Source of the DNA: Verrucomicrobiota bacterium
GTDB taxonomy: Bacteria > Verrucomicrobiota > Verrucomicrobiia > Verrucomicrobiales > DEV007
Direction of reading: 5' to 3'
Length of the DNA stretch: 18,025 nt
NCBI GenBank assembly: GCA_020629815.1
Contig: JAHDCN010000008.1
Location: forward strand, 1-18,025
Under the pieces are notes generated by a model that saw nothing but the letters and a program-made list of their open reading frames with translations, ran no database searches and was not told where the DNA came from. The position numbers and the translations under genes are program-made. The stretch's first letter is position 1, and every line of letters starts with the position of its first letter. This document shows positions 8,444 to 16,422 of the stretch, in pieces.

Positions 8444-8932
8444 TCAGGGGGTTTTACCAGCTGCCAGCTGATTTTGAATTTGCTCAAAGTCGCCCTCCTC
8501 GCAGCAACGGACGAAACCTTCGCAGTAGGACTTCAACTTATCCCACATCACACGGATCTCGGCAGATTCGTCCGGCGTGATGGTATTGTCCTCAGCCGCC
8601 TGGGAAACCACGTTCAGAAGGCTGGCGAATTGTTGAACAATCGTGTGGGTAGCAGGAACCACCTCATACCCTTTGTCGCAGGAGCTTTCCGGGTTTCGGA
8701 CAAAGTAGCCTCCATTTTCCTGGCACAACCAGTCGATAATAGGGGTGTGCCGCGTCAGTTTGACCAGCTGATCAACCCGATCCATGGGATTTTTGCTGCC
8801 CGATCCGGAATCGTTGTTTGCCTGCGCCCACTTGTAGACGAGGGAAAGGGATACTCCCATTTCCGATGCAATCTCCTTTGGACTTGTCGTGGGACTTTCG
8901 AACGCCTCTTTTAGCACCTCATGCGATTCCAT
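8444..8932 (-). CDS. Phage CII (CP76)-like helix-turn-helix regulator
   Basis: A 162-residue protein with an N-terminal helix-turn-helix (about residues 17-36, SPKEIASEMGVSLSLVYKWAQ). The following segment, NPMDRVDQLVKLTRHTPIIDWLCQENGGYFVRNP, has the pattern seen in phage regulatory CII/CP76-like proteins, in which an NPLDR...WLC..GGFxVxNP stretch is conserved. The C-terminal half is mainly helical and acidic, with WDKLKSYCEGFVRCCEEGDF near the end. Probably a DNA-binding transcription regulator. It is 5 bp upstream of alr on the same strand, which suggests it regulates or co-varies with alr. The family assignment comes from pattern memory and could be a broader HTH family. Confidence 0.65.
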   Translation of the reverse strand: MESHEVLKEAFESPTTSPKEIASEMGVSLSLVYKWAQANNDSGSGSKNPMDRVDQLVKLTRHTPIIDWLCQENGGYFVRNPESSCDKGYEVVPATHTIVQQFASLLNVVSQAAEDNTITPDESAEIRVMWDKLKSYCEGFVRCCEEGDFEQIQNQLAAGKTP

Positions 8933-8990
8933 AGCGCCTAAGCATCCATGAAAATCGGAAGGAAAACAAGGCGGGAAATCGAGAAAGAGA

Positions 8991-9251
8991 TTAACGCCGT
9001 TTGCTGGACGGTTTTGATTGTGAGCCAGTTGCCTCCGGATCTTCCGGATCGGTACGCAAGCGCATGCTGATCAATCCCGAACGATCGCTGAAGGGAAGAA
9101 CAGCCGGATCCGGCGCGATCGGAGATGGCTCATGATAGAGGCGAAGTCCGTCCATAAAGAACTCTGCGACTCCCCCTGTCTGCACTTCCCGAACAGTGCA
9201 GGATGGTAAAAACGCGACAACGCAAACGAGCAAAAGCAGTCTGGTGATCAT
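8991..9251 (-). CDS. Small lipoprotein of unknown function
   Basis: An 86-residue protein. A lipoprotein signal peptide (MITRLLLLVCVVAFLPSC) ends in a lipobox LPSC with the acylated cysteine at residue 18. The mature part is short, rich in proline, serine and charged residues, with no recognised domain and a basic C-terminal tail (KPSSKRR). It has a clear ribosome binding site (AGGAA, complement of 9261-9265) 9 nt before the ATG, unusual in this window and good support for the gene. It lies 58 bp upstream of the CII-like regulator on the same strand and may form an operon with it and alr. Confidence 0.65.
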   Translation of the reverse strand: MITRLLLLVCVVAFLPSCTVREVQTGGVAEFFMDGLRLYHEPSPIAPDPAVLPFSDRSGLISMRLRTDPEDPEATGSQSKPSSKRR

Positions 9252-9316
9252 AGCAAGTGGTTCCTTTTTGCCAAATTATGACGCAATAACTACGCCGAAT
9301 TTACAAACTTTCGACG

Positions 9317-9340
9317 AAAAAAACTTAGTATTTCCTAAGT
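9317..9340 (-). terminator. Possible intrinsic terminator of the cupin gene
   Basis: Read on the minus strand, ACTTAG, a 6-nt loop and CTAAGT are followed by seven T. The stem overlaps the cupin stop codon (TAG, complement of 9335-9337). It is short and AT-rich, so termination may be weak. Confidence 0.45.
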
Positions 9341-9694
9341 AAAATAGGTATCTTCGTGAGAGTAGGGTGGCGAGCAACAGCAGAGAAATCGCAACGTTTC
9401 TTCGCTGGTAGCTGTAATTTGATGCCAGGCTCCAGGCGGGATCAGAATCGCATCTCCGACCGCTACCAATCGTTCCTCGCCTTCAATCTCCATGTTTCCT
9501 TCGCCTTCGAGAACAAAATAGATTTCCTCTGATAGCTTATGGTAGTGACGCTCCGTGGCGGAGCCGAGCTCCAAAGAGGCTTCGGCAAGGCTTTGAAGCT
9601 CTACGGGAGCATTGGTTTTGTCGAGAATACTGCGAATTGTCGATCCATCTGCCGTGGTGAATGGCTGTTGTTCTGCAATTTGATTGATTGTCAT
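9335..9694 (-). CDS. Cupin-domain protein (cupin_2 type)
   Basis: A 119-residue single-domain beta-barrel cupin. The first cupin motif is RHYHKLSEEIYFVLEGEG (residues 49-66) with metal ligands H50, H52 and E56 or E57. The second motif is GDAILIPPGAWHQI (80-93) with ligand H91, so all usual metal ligands are present. Three consecutive cysteines follow (LCCCSPP, residues 105-107), close to the C-terminus, which is unusual. Such small cupins bind metal and may be sugar isomerases, dioxygenases or sensors, and the role here is unknown. The gene is divergent from the GH75-like protein gene, sharing a 48-bp intergenic stretch. Confidence 0.8.
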   Translation of the reverse strand: MTINQIAEQQPFTTADGSTIRSILDKTNAPVELQSLAEASLELGSATERHYHKLSEEIYFVLEGEGNMEIEGEERLVAVGDAILIPPGAWHQITATSEETLRFLCCCSPPYSHEDTYFT

Positions 9695-9742
9695 CTACGA
9701 TTAGTTTCCCCTGTTCGTTGTAATTGGCGAACCATCTTCATC

Positions 9743-11263
9743 ATGAGTGATAGTGATTTTCAAGATTTCGAGGACGGCGTGCCGAGAGAAATACCATCGC
9801 GGCGCCGGGTAAAGGCAAAAAAATCCGGGTGCGGCAAGTTCCTGCTGTTTGGGTTGCTCCTGTTTATTGCCTTTTGGGCCCTCTTGTATCTTCTAATTGA
9901 CGTGACCAATTCCGGCGATCGTGTTCGTCGATTGGCTGCGAAAGCTCTGGGGATACAACCGCAAGTAGTGAAGTCTGAACCAGAGGTCAAGATCGTCGAG
10001 AAAGAAAAGATCGTCGAAGTGCCGGTAGAAAAAATCGTCGAGAAGATCGTCGAAGTGAAACCGCCGATGCCTTCGAAATGGGTCGATTACCAGAAGATAG
10101 ATCTCGCCAAGCTGTGGAACGGACTAAATGTCGAATCGCAGGTGCAGGCACCTCAAGGCGACCGGGCCAGTGTCGTTCGCGAAATGGAGGATGCGTTCCA
10201 AATCGATATGACTTTGAAGATGGTCACGCCAAAGCCTTCTGAGTCGGCTGAAGATTTGGCTTCGATCAATCCGAACTTGCCGAAAATGCTTCCCGATTTC
10301 GCCAAGCTGATCGAAGGCGCCAAGGTGTCACCCTTTTATCACTACCTGTACGAGCTGAAGACCAAACGCATTCAGCAATATGCCACCCGCATGGATCGCC
10401 TGCTTTCGCGACACAATCTGTACGACTGCGAGACTGTGCTGGAGCTGACGCATCCAGACTCGGGGCAGAAAACTCTGCTGATTCAAGGAGAGATGGATGT
10501 GGTCTCTGACGGATCGGATGGCGACCGTTGGCCGGAGCTGGACAATTACATCACCATGTCGCCCTACTACCAGCCTTTCACCAGCTACGGTTGGGGGAAA
10601 CGCACTTCGAATCCCAACCCTTTGCTTGCACGTTGGCAGGAAAAACTGACCAAATACAAGGAGGAGTATGCAATCAAAGGATTGAGTGCTGAGCGGAATC
10701 AGTATCTTAATTCTCAGATCAAAACTCTTACAGCCGAGATCGAAGACATGAGCGCCCGCTCGTACCTAATTGCAGAGGCTGACCCTTTTATTGTGATTCC
10801 ATTGTCCTTCCTCGGCCGGACCAAAGAAAATTCTCATGCACCCTCGATCGGGGACTACGCGGTGGTGATTCACGAAAACAAAATGTATCCCGCGATCGCC
10901 GGTGATGCCGGGCCTTCCTACAAATGTGGCGAGGCGTCTCTTCGAATCGCCAAGACTCTCAATGAAAAAGCTTCGCCGTACAATCGGCCGGAAAGCGATC
11001 TGAAGGTGACCTATTTGGTTTTTCCGGGAACTCGTGATGAAACAAAGGGTCCCCCTGATTTGGAAAAGTGGCATGCCAAATGCAGTGAACTGATGCAAAA
11101 CATTGGAGGAATTGGCGAAGGCTATGAGCTCCATCAGTGGGAAGATCTGATTGCTAAGAAACAGGCGGAGCTTGAAGCGGCAAAAGCAGCAGAAGATCAG
11201 CCTGCAATCCCAAGACCAGCGGGTGAGGTGCCGGAAACTCCTGCGCCTGCGGTTTCAGAATAA
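9743..11263 (+). CDS. Membrane-anchored protein with a GH75 chitosanase-like domain
   Basis: A 506-residue protein. Residues 1-30 are polar and basic, and residues 32-54 form one transmembrane helix (KFLLFGLLLFIAFWALLYLLIDV) with a positive-inside start. Residues 80-110 are a charged IVE-rich stalk, and 195-430 resemble glycoside hydrolase family 75. That domain has the acidic GEMDVVSDGSDGD segment (249-261, D252 as candidate catalytic aspartate), PFIVIPLSF (348-356), GDAGPSYKCGEAS (387-399, E397 a candidate) and KVTYLVFPG (421-429). These match, from memory, the order of conserved blocks in GH75 chitosanases. A helical insert lies at about 295-345, and the C-terminal tail is Pro/Ala/Glu-rich. 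The frame opens at 9539, but that part overlaps the divergent cupin gene, so the ATG at 9743 is preferred. Activity on chitosan or another amino-sugar polymer such as peptidoglycan is inference. Confidence 0.7.
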   Translation: MSDSDFQDFEDGVPREIPSRRRVKAKKSGCGKFLLFGLLLFIAFWALLYLLIDVTNSGDRVRRLAAKALGIQPQVVKSEPEVKIVEKEKIVEVPVEKIVEKIVEVKPPMPSKWVDYQKIDLAKLWNGLNVESQVQAPQGDRASVVREMEDAFQIDMTLKMVTPKPSESAEDLASINPNLPKMLPDFAKLIEGAKVSPFYHYLYELKTKRIQQYATRMDRLLSRHNLYDCETVLELTHPDSGQKTLLIQGEMDVVSDGSDGDRWPELDNYITMSPYYQPFTSYGWGKRTSNPNPLLARWQEKLTKYKEEYAIKGLSAERNQYLNSQIKTLTAEIEDMSARSYLIAEADPFIVIPLSFLGRTKENSHAPSIGDYAVVIHENKMYPAIAGDAGPSYKCGEASLRIAKTLNEKASPYNRPESDLKVTYLVFPGTRDETKGPPDLEKWHAKCSELMQNIGGIGEGYELHQWEDLIAKKQAELEAAKAAEDQPAIPRPAGEVPETPAPAVSE

Positions 11264-11282
11264 GATCAGTCTTCACTGTTGG

Positions 11283-11711
11283 ATGGAGTACGGAAAAGTA
11301 TCGCTTTTCGTCCTTCCCGTGTTTGGCTTTTTCCTCACGTGGCTGGCTATCCATGTTTTCGCAAAGGCACTCTCACTTCATCTGAAAGGCGAACGAACTA
11401 CAGGCTTCTTTGATCGCTGGAAATATTCAAAGCCCAGACTTACGAGTTTACGTGCGCCAGTCGTGTTGTTTGAGGACAAGCAAAGCCATCTTTATGAGGC
11501 TGTTGGATTAAGCAAATCATACAGAGGCCATAAAATGTATGATCCACCAAAGAAGCTCGAATATTCTGTAATCTACGATTCCGATAACCCGCAAATTTCG
11601 GCGATAGACTCTTTTCTTCACCTTTGGTTCTCTCCGCTCTGTCTATTTGCCTTTGCGCTTGTTCCTTTGGTTGCTGCTACTTTCTGTTGGATCGACCATC
11701 TTTCAAATTGA
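11283..11711 (+). CDS. DUF3592-like two-helix membrane protein
   Basis: A 142-residue protein with a transmembrane helix at each end: residues about 7-26 (LFVLPVFGFFLTWLAIHVFA) and about 115-135 (LCLFAFALVPLVAATFCW). Between them is a soluble domain containing VIYDSDNPQISAID, like the vxYdPxnPxxa pattern of DUF3592 proteins. Function is unknown. The frame opens upstream at 11151 inside the previous gene. The ATG at 11283 gives a membrane helix near the N-terminus and starts 19 bp after the GH75-like stop, suggesting co-transcription. The DUF3592 label is tentative. Confidence 0.6.
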   Translation: MEYGKVSLFVLPVFGFFLTWLAIHVFAKALSLHLKGERTTGFFDRWKYSKPRLTSLRAPVVLFEDKQSHLYEAVGLSKSYRGHKMYDPPKKLEYSVIYDSDNPQISAIDSFLHLWFSPLCLFAFALVPLVAATFCWIDHLSN

Positions 11712-11780
11712 AGCACAAACGTTGTCATCTACCCAATTCTGTGCTCCGGTTGAACGAGACAGGAAAGTCTATCTATTGCT

Positions 11781-12317
11781 ATGCCGAACCTGAACAAAGT
11801 GATGATCATGGGGAACCTCACCAGGGACCCCGAAGTGCGATACACGCCCAAAGGAACTGCGGTCACTGACGTGGGCTTGGCTATCAATCGCTACTTTTCC
11901 GGAGATGACGGAGAACGTCGTGAAGAGACCGTTTTTGTCGATGTGACCCTGTGGGGGCGTCAGGCAGAAGTGGTGGCCCAATACGCAGGAAAAGGCCGTC
12001 CTCTTTACGTGGAAGGTCGCCTTCAGCTGGATACCTGGGAGGACAAGCAGTCCGGCCAGAATCGCAGCAAATTGAAAGTGGTCGGCGAAAATATTCAATT
12101 GCTTGGCGATCGTCAGGGAGGCGGTCAAGGAGGTGGCGGTGGACAGCAGAATTATGGTGGGCCACCACCACAGCAGCAGGGAGGATACCAGCAACAGCAG
12201 GCAGCTGCACCTCCGCCGCAGCAACAGCAGCAAGCGCCTCCGCCTCAGCAAGGCCCGCCTCCGGGTCAGTTCCAAAATCCTCCTCCCGCAGAGGAAGAGG
12301 ACGATATCCCGTTTTAG
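11781..12317 (+). CDS. ssb: Single-stranded DNA-binding protein
   Basis: A 178-residue SSB. An OB fold occupies residues 1-110 (MPNLNKVMIMGNLTRDPEVRYTPKGTAV at the start, then WGRQAEVVAQY and KGRPLYVEGRLQ). A glycine/glutamine/proline-rich disordered linker follows (about 111-168, encoded by a low-complexity stretch 12115-12290), then the acidic tip EEEDDIPF that recruits partner proteins such as RecO, PriA and exonuclease I. Length and layout are normal. The stop codon (TAG, 12315-12317) overlaps the stop of the convergent glycosyltransferase gene. It follows the DUF3592-like gene by 69 bp, with no clear promoter seen. Confidence 0.97.
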   Translation: MPNLNKVMIMGNLTRDPEVRYTPKGTAVTDVGLAINRYFSGDDGERREETVFVDVTLWGRQAEVVAQYAGKGRPLYVEGRLQLDTWEDKQSGQNRSKLKVVGENIQLLGDRQGGGQGGGGGQQNYGGPPPQQQGGYQQQQAAAPPPQQQQQAPPPQQGPPPGQFQNPPPAEEEDDIPF

Positions 12318-12970
12318 GATCCAAACTCCCGGCGCAACTGTCGGGCCAGTTTCCAGTCGGCCACGCATCGACGGAATGCCCCCTCCTTTTCGAAACGCCG
12401 GGCAGAGCTGAGAACGGCAGGCCCAACGGCTGCCGTTTTTCCGTGGTCTCTCATCCGAAGCGAGAGTTCCAGGTCTTCACCGAGGCTAACTGACTCATCG
12501 AATCCCGCTAAGTCTTCAAAAGCTTGCTTCCGGATAAATATTCCCTGGTCTCCATAGAAGATTCCCCACCATCGGCCGCGCCATCCTGCCAGCCAACAGG
12601 TAAACTTCAACAGCAGGGATGGTGAATCGAAAGAACGAAGAAACCCGCCTCCAACGATTGCGCTTTCTTGCTCCAGTTTGCTCTGCAAATTTGCCAGAGC
12701 CAAATTCGAAACTCTGGTATCGGCATGTAGAAACAGGAGCACCTCTCCGGTTGCGATCTCCGCGCATCGGTTCAACTGCACGGCCCGGCTTCTCGGCAGA
12801 TTCTCTAAAACACGGCAGCCCAGGTCCTTCGCTATGCGGACTGTTTCATCATCACTGTCGGCATCGCCGACGATGATTTCCGAGACAAATTCACTTTCGT
12901 GTAACAGGGCAATAGTAGAGGGCAGATTCTCCTCCTCATTCAAGGTCGGAATGAGAACAGAAATCCCCAT
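12314..12970 (-). CDS. Family 2 glycosyltransferase (TIGR04283-like)
   Basis: A 218-residue GT2 enzyme with a GT-A fold. It begins with SVLIPTLNEEENLPSTI, has a VGDADSDDET nucleotide-binding strand and a FLHADTRV DxD-type metal site, then the acceptor-side GDQGIFIRKQAFEDLAGF and the catalytic-base region SLGEDLELSLRM. The GDQGIFIR segment is characteristic of the TIGR04283 group (rSAM/selenodomain-associated transferase 2). That group's usual partner, a TIGR04282/DUF2064 transferase, is not adjacent here. The sugar and acceptor are unknown. The ATG at 12970 lies 6 bp after the lon stop, so it is the last gene of the lon operon. Its stop overlaps ssb by 4 bp. Confidence 0.85.
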   Translation of the reverse strand: MGISVLIPTLNEEENLPSTIALLHESEFVSEIIVGDADSDDETVRIAKDLGCRVLENLPRSRAVQLNRCAEIATGEVLLFLHADTRVSNLALANLQSKLEQESAIVGGGFLRSFDSPSLLLKFTCWLAGWRGRWWGIFYGDQGIFIRKQAFEDLAGFDESVSLGEDLELSLRMRDHGKTAAVGPAVLSSARRFEKEGAFRRCVADWKLARQLRREFGS

Positions 12971-12976
12971 TTGCCA

Positions 12977-15388
12977 CTATCGTTTCAACAAAGCTGTATC
13001 GAGAACTTCCTCGACGAACGTCATCGGCAAAATCTTCAGTTTCTTCCGCGCAGATTCGGGAATGTCCGGGATATCGCGAACATTGTCTTTCGGAATCAGG
13101 ATCGTTTTGATCCCTGCTTGTAGCGCGCCCAAAGCTTTTTCTTTCAAGCCACCAATCGCCAACACGTCGCCGCGAAGGTTGATCTCGCCCGTCATCGCGA
13201 CATCTTTGCTGACACGTTTTCCGGAAAACAGAGAAACCAAAGCGGTATACATCGCCACACCAGCAGATGGTCCGTCTTTCGGAACTGCACCAGCTGGAAC
13301 GTGGATATGCACGTCGTATTTTTCGAAGTCTTCGTAATCGATACCGAGGTCCTCGGCCCTCGATTTCATCAAACTCCAGGCGGCACTCATCGACTCGCTC
13401 ATCACTTCGCCAATTTGGCCCGTGAGCTTGATGTGACCGTTCCCGCGGTAACGAAGTGCCTCGATATTCAGCACTTCGCCACCAAAAGGGGTATATGCCA
13501 AACCGTTGACCACCCCCTCGCGACTGATACGCATCTTGGTTTCTCTGGCAAAGATCGGAGGCCCCAGTGTTTCCTCAACAAACTCAGGGGTAACCTGAAT
13601 CTTCTTCTTTTTGCCCATGGCAACCTGAGCAGCAACCGCCCGGCACAGGCTGCCGATCTCCCGCTCCAGTCCGCGAACGCCCGCCTCTCTTGTGTACTCG
13701 GTGATCACCTTACGAAAGGCTCCCACTGTCCACGGACACTGAGTCGTAGTCAGTCCGTTCTCTTTGCGTTGACGCTTGACCAGATACTTCTGGGAAATTT
13801 TGAGCTTCTCTTCGTCGGTATATCCGGGAATGTCGATCACTTCCATCCGGTCATACAGCGGAGCCGGAATGTTGCCGATGTAGTTCGCTGTGGAAATGAA
13901 GATGACCTGACTCAAATCAAAAGGAACATCCAGATACCGATCAACAAAGGCATGGTTCTGTTGCGGATCCAAAACCTCGAGCAACGCACTCGCAGGGTCA
14001 CCGCGAAAATCTGATCCGATCTTGTCCACCTCATCGAGCATGATCAACGGATTGCGAGTCTTCACCCGGCGAATCTCCTGGATCAAGCGACCCGGCATCG
14101 ATCCAATGTAGGTCCGGCGATGACCGCGAATCTCTGCTTCGTCCCGAACCCCGCCAACACTGATGCGGGCAAATTCGCGACCCAAAGATTCGGCAATCGA
14201 TTTCCCAAGCGAAGTTTTCCCAACGCCGGGAGGCCCCAACAGGCAAAGAATTGGGCCGCGTCCTTCCGGATTGAGTTTGCGAACGGCGAGATATTCGACC
14301 AGCCGCTTCTTCACCTTATCGAGCCCGTAGTGATCCCGATCAAGAATCTCGCGAGCCCGTTTCAGGTTCTGGTTGTCGTCAGAAAGCGTCTGCCAGGGCA
14401 GCTCCGCAAGAGTTTCCAGATAACTGACAATCACCGAATGCTCCGGACTTTGTGGCGGGATGACATCCAAACGCTTCAACTCCCGCTCCGCATTCTCCCA
14501 TACCTCATCGGGCAAATTGGCAGCCTCGAGTCGATCCTGCAAATCTTCCGCCTGCTCATCGGAGCCATCTCCTTCGCCCAATTCCCGTTGGATGGCGCGC
14601 AGCTGTTCTCTCAAATACGCGCGCCGCTGCGCGTCGGAAAATTCATCCTCAACGTCATCACGAAGTTTTTGCTGCAGCTCCTGAATATGAAGCTGGTTGT
14701 TCAGGATGTGCTGTACTACGTCCGCCCGGGTAGCCACTTTCGTTTCTTCCAACAGGTCCTGTTTTTCTTTGAGCTCGAGACTCAGGTTGGTTGCCAAAAA
14801 ATCAGTAAGAATGGCCGGCGAATCGATAGCATTTAAAGCCTGCTGAGCTTCATCCGGGATGTTGGGATTCGTTCCAATGAACTGCTGAGCTGACTCCTTC
14901 AGATTCCGCAGTGCAGCAATCCATTTCTTATTGGAATCAGCCGGAAATTTGTTCTCAAGAATGTTGAACTTGGCTTTCAGATACGGTTCGGTTTCGACGA
15001 ATTCTGTCAGCCGAATTCGCTCCACGATCTGAATCAGGACCATCGTCTCGTCCGTGTCCTGACGAATCATGCGCAACACATTCCCCAGCACTCCGACTTT
15101 GTATACATCATCGGGACCGGGCACATCCAGATCTGCGTCCATTTGTGTGACCAGCCCCATGAGACGTCCTGTCGGCAGGAGCTCCTCCAGCAAAAGCTGG
15201 CTGTGAGGACGCTCGATCGTCAATGGAGCAACCGTACCGGGAAAAAGCACCACGCCGCGCAACGGCATCACCGGAATAATTTCAGGCATATCGTTGCGCC
15301 ACTCAGGTAACTCCGAGTCCGGTTTACTACTGGAAATTTCAATGATCTCGCCCTGAGATTCACTGAGCATTTGTTCAAAATCTTCCAT
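12977..15388 (-). CDS. lon: ATP-dependent protease Lon
   Basis: An 803-residue cytoplasmic protease degrading misfolded and regulatory proteins. Residues 36-240 form the N-terminal substrate-recognition domain (IPVMPLRGVVLFPGT start). A coiled helical region leads into the AAA+ module, with Walker A GPPGVGKT (385-392), Walker B LIMLDEVDKIG (448-458) and the sensor FISTAN. The C-terminal S16 protease domain has catalytic S708 in PKDGPSAG and K751 in GGLKEKALG, 43 residues apart as in E. coli Lon. The frame opens at 15496 but overlaps the hsp20-type gene there. The ATG at 15388 (MEDFEQML) is preferred. The gene follows the HSP20 gene by 76 bp and is followed after 6 bp by the glycosyltransferase. 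Confidence 0.97.
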   Translation of the reverse strand: MEDFEQMLSESQGEIIEISSSKPDSELPEWRNDMPEIIPVMPLRGVVLFPGTVAPLTIERPHSQLLLEELLPTGRLMGLVTQMDADLDVPGPDDVYKVGVLGNVLRMIRQDTDETMVLIQIVERIRLTEFVETEPYLKAKFNILENKFPADSNKKWIAALRNLKESAQQFIGTNPNIPDEAQQALNAIDSPAILTDFLATNLSLELKEKQDLLEETKVATRADVVQHILNNQLHIQELQQKLRDDVEDEFSDAQRRAYLREQLRAIQRELGEGDGSDEQAEDLQDRLEAANLPDEVWENAERELKRLDVIPPQSPEHSVIVSYLETLAELPWQTLSDDNQNLKRAREILDRDHYGLDKVKKRLVEYLAVRKLNPEGRGPILCLLGPPGVGKTSLGKSIAESLGREFARISVGGVRDEAEIRGHRRTYIGSMPGRLIQEIRRVKTRNPLIMLDEVDKIGSDFRGDPASALLEVLDPQQNHAFVDRYLDVPFDLSQVIFISTANYIGNIPAPLYDRMEVIDIPGYTDEEKLKISQKYLVKRQRKENGLTTTQCPWTVGAFRKVITEYTREAGVRGLEREIGSLCRAVAAQVAMGKKKKIQVTPEFVEETLGPPIFARETKMRISREGVVNGLAYTPFGGEVLNIEALRYRGNGHIKLTGQIGEVMSESMSAAWSLMKSRAEDLGIDYEDFEKYDVHIHVPAGAVPKDGPSAGVAMYTALVSLFSGKRVSKDVAMTGEINLRGDVLAIGGLKEKALGALQAGIKTILIPKDNVRDIPDIPESARKKLKILPMTFVEEVLDTALLKR

Positions 15389-15464
15389 GAAAATTGTGCA
15401 GGTGGGAAAAGAAGAGAGGGGATCAAGGAAAGGACAAACGAAAACTGCTTTCCGGCGAAAGTAA

Positions 15465-15881
15465 TTAGTCCTCTTCCTGTAAAATCGGGAGAACAATCCA
15501 AAGCAATCCGTTTTCCTGACGAGCAGAGACCTTGTTGCGGTCTACCTCCGTAGGCAGGATGACTTCGCGCCCGAACCGTCCACTTTCGATTTCCATATGC
15601 AACACCTGACGGCATCGGCTTGAGGCATCGCGCGTAGGTGCAGGCGGCTGCCGGTCTCCGGAGATGCGAACCCGGTCAGGAAGCACATCAACGTTAATCG
15701 AGTTCTTCTCAACACCTGCCAGATCGACCCAGATTTCGAATCGATTGTCGTAGCGATACGCATTGATATCCGGCTTCCAACCCTCAATCGGGTGAAATCC
15801 GGAAAAGTGGAGACTGCTCAAATCGTGGGCCACATCACCGGTCTTGCCGATCATGCGTGTGAGACGAACCTTTCGTGGCAT
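15465..15881 (-). CDS. HSP20-family small heat shock protein
   Basis: A 138-residue protein with an alpha-crystallin domain. It has the W35-P37-D38 entry, EIWVDLAGVEKNSINVDV (49-66), RVRISGDR (70-77), a FGREVILP strand (103-110) and the closing ENGLLWIVLP (123-132), equivalent to the A-x-x-x-n-G-v-L motif. It holds unfolding clients without ATP use. A C-terminal I-x-I/V anchor is not obvious (ends LPILQEED). The ATG at 15881 is preferred over an upstream in-frame ATG at 15986, which lies inside ispF. The gene sits between ispF (31 bp upstream) and lon (76 bp downstream), consistent with a shared proteostasis role with Lon. No CIRCE-like heat-shock operator was seen. Confidence 0.85.
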   Translation of the reverse strand: MPRKVRLTRMIGKTGDVAHDLSSLHFSGFHPIEGWKPDINAYRYDNRFEIWVDLAGVEKNSINVDVLPDRVRISGDRQPPAPTRDASSRCRQVLHMEIESGRFGREVILPTEVDRNKVSARQENGLLWIVLPILQEED

Positions 15882-15912
15882 GCGGGAAATGTAACGGGTT
15901 TTGCTACGGTTT

Positions 15913-16392
15913 TCAATGAAACACCACAGACGCAACTGCCAGTGCCGCAATGCCTTCCTTGCGTCCGACAAAACCCATCGTTTCATTGGTGGTAGCTTTG
16001 ATGCCCACCTCGTCCGGCTTAATTTGCAGTGCCGCGGCGATTTGCTCCTTCATGGCATCTGCAAAAGGCATTACCCGCGGCGCTTCGCAAATCAGCGTGC
16101 TATCGATATTTTGTAACTCACCACCTTTTTCCCGCGTCAGCTCTGCAGCCTTCTCGAGAATCTTCAAACTACTGATACCTTCGATCGATTCATCCGAAGG
16201 CGGAAACCAGTAGCCGATGTCCGGTTCACCAATGGCCCCCAACACCGCATCGGCAATTGCGTGGGACAGCACATCCGCATCGGAATGACCGGATAAGCCC
16301 TGAGTGTGAGGAATCTCCACACCACCCAGAATCAATTTCCTGTCGTCGGCAAACTGATGCACATCATAGCCAATACCACTTCGAAATTTCAT
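15913..16392 (-). CDS. ispF: 2-C-methyl-D-erythritol 2,4-cyclodiphosphate synthase
   Basis: A 159-residue enzyme of the non-mevalonate isoprenoid pathway, forming the cyclic diphosphate from CDP-methylerythritol phosphate. The zinc ligands are visible: D10 and H12 in IGYDVHQF, and H44 in SDADVLSHAIADA. The C-terminal KATTNETMGFVGRKEGIAALAVA block matches the family's CDP-binding region. The loop GEPDIGYWFPPSDE differs from the usual GDIGxHFPDxD by an extra residue pair and a tryptophan where histidine is common. Length is normal. ispD is not adjacent. The gene is 30 bp after DUF72 and 31 bp before the HSP20 gene, in one probable operon. Confidence 0.95.
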   Translation of the reverse strand: MKFRSGIGYDVHQFADDRKLILGGVEIPHTQGLSGHSDADVLSHAIADAVLGAIGEPDIGYWFPPSDESIEGISSLKILEKAAELTREKGGELQNIDSTLICEAPRVMPFADAMKEQIAAALQIKPDEVGIKATTNETMGFVGRKEGIAALAVASVVFH

Positions 16393-16422
16393 CCGCGCAC
16401 CATCCGCGTGAACAGCGGCAAA

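Noticed and set aside
12115..12290. CAG-rich repeat in ssb as a microsatellite or mobile repeat
   Set aside because: It encodes the ordinary disordered Gln/Gly/Pro linker of SSB.
12977..15496. Longer Lon with start at 15496
   Set aside because: The added 36 residues overlap the HSP20 gene and are unlike Lon N-termini.
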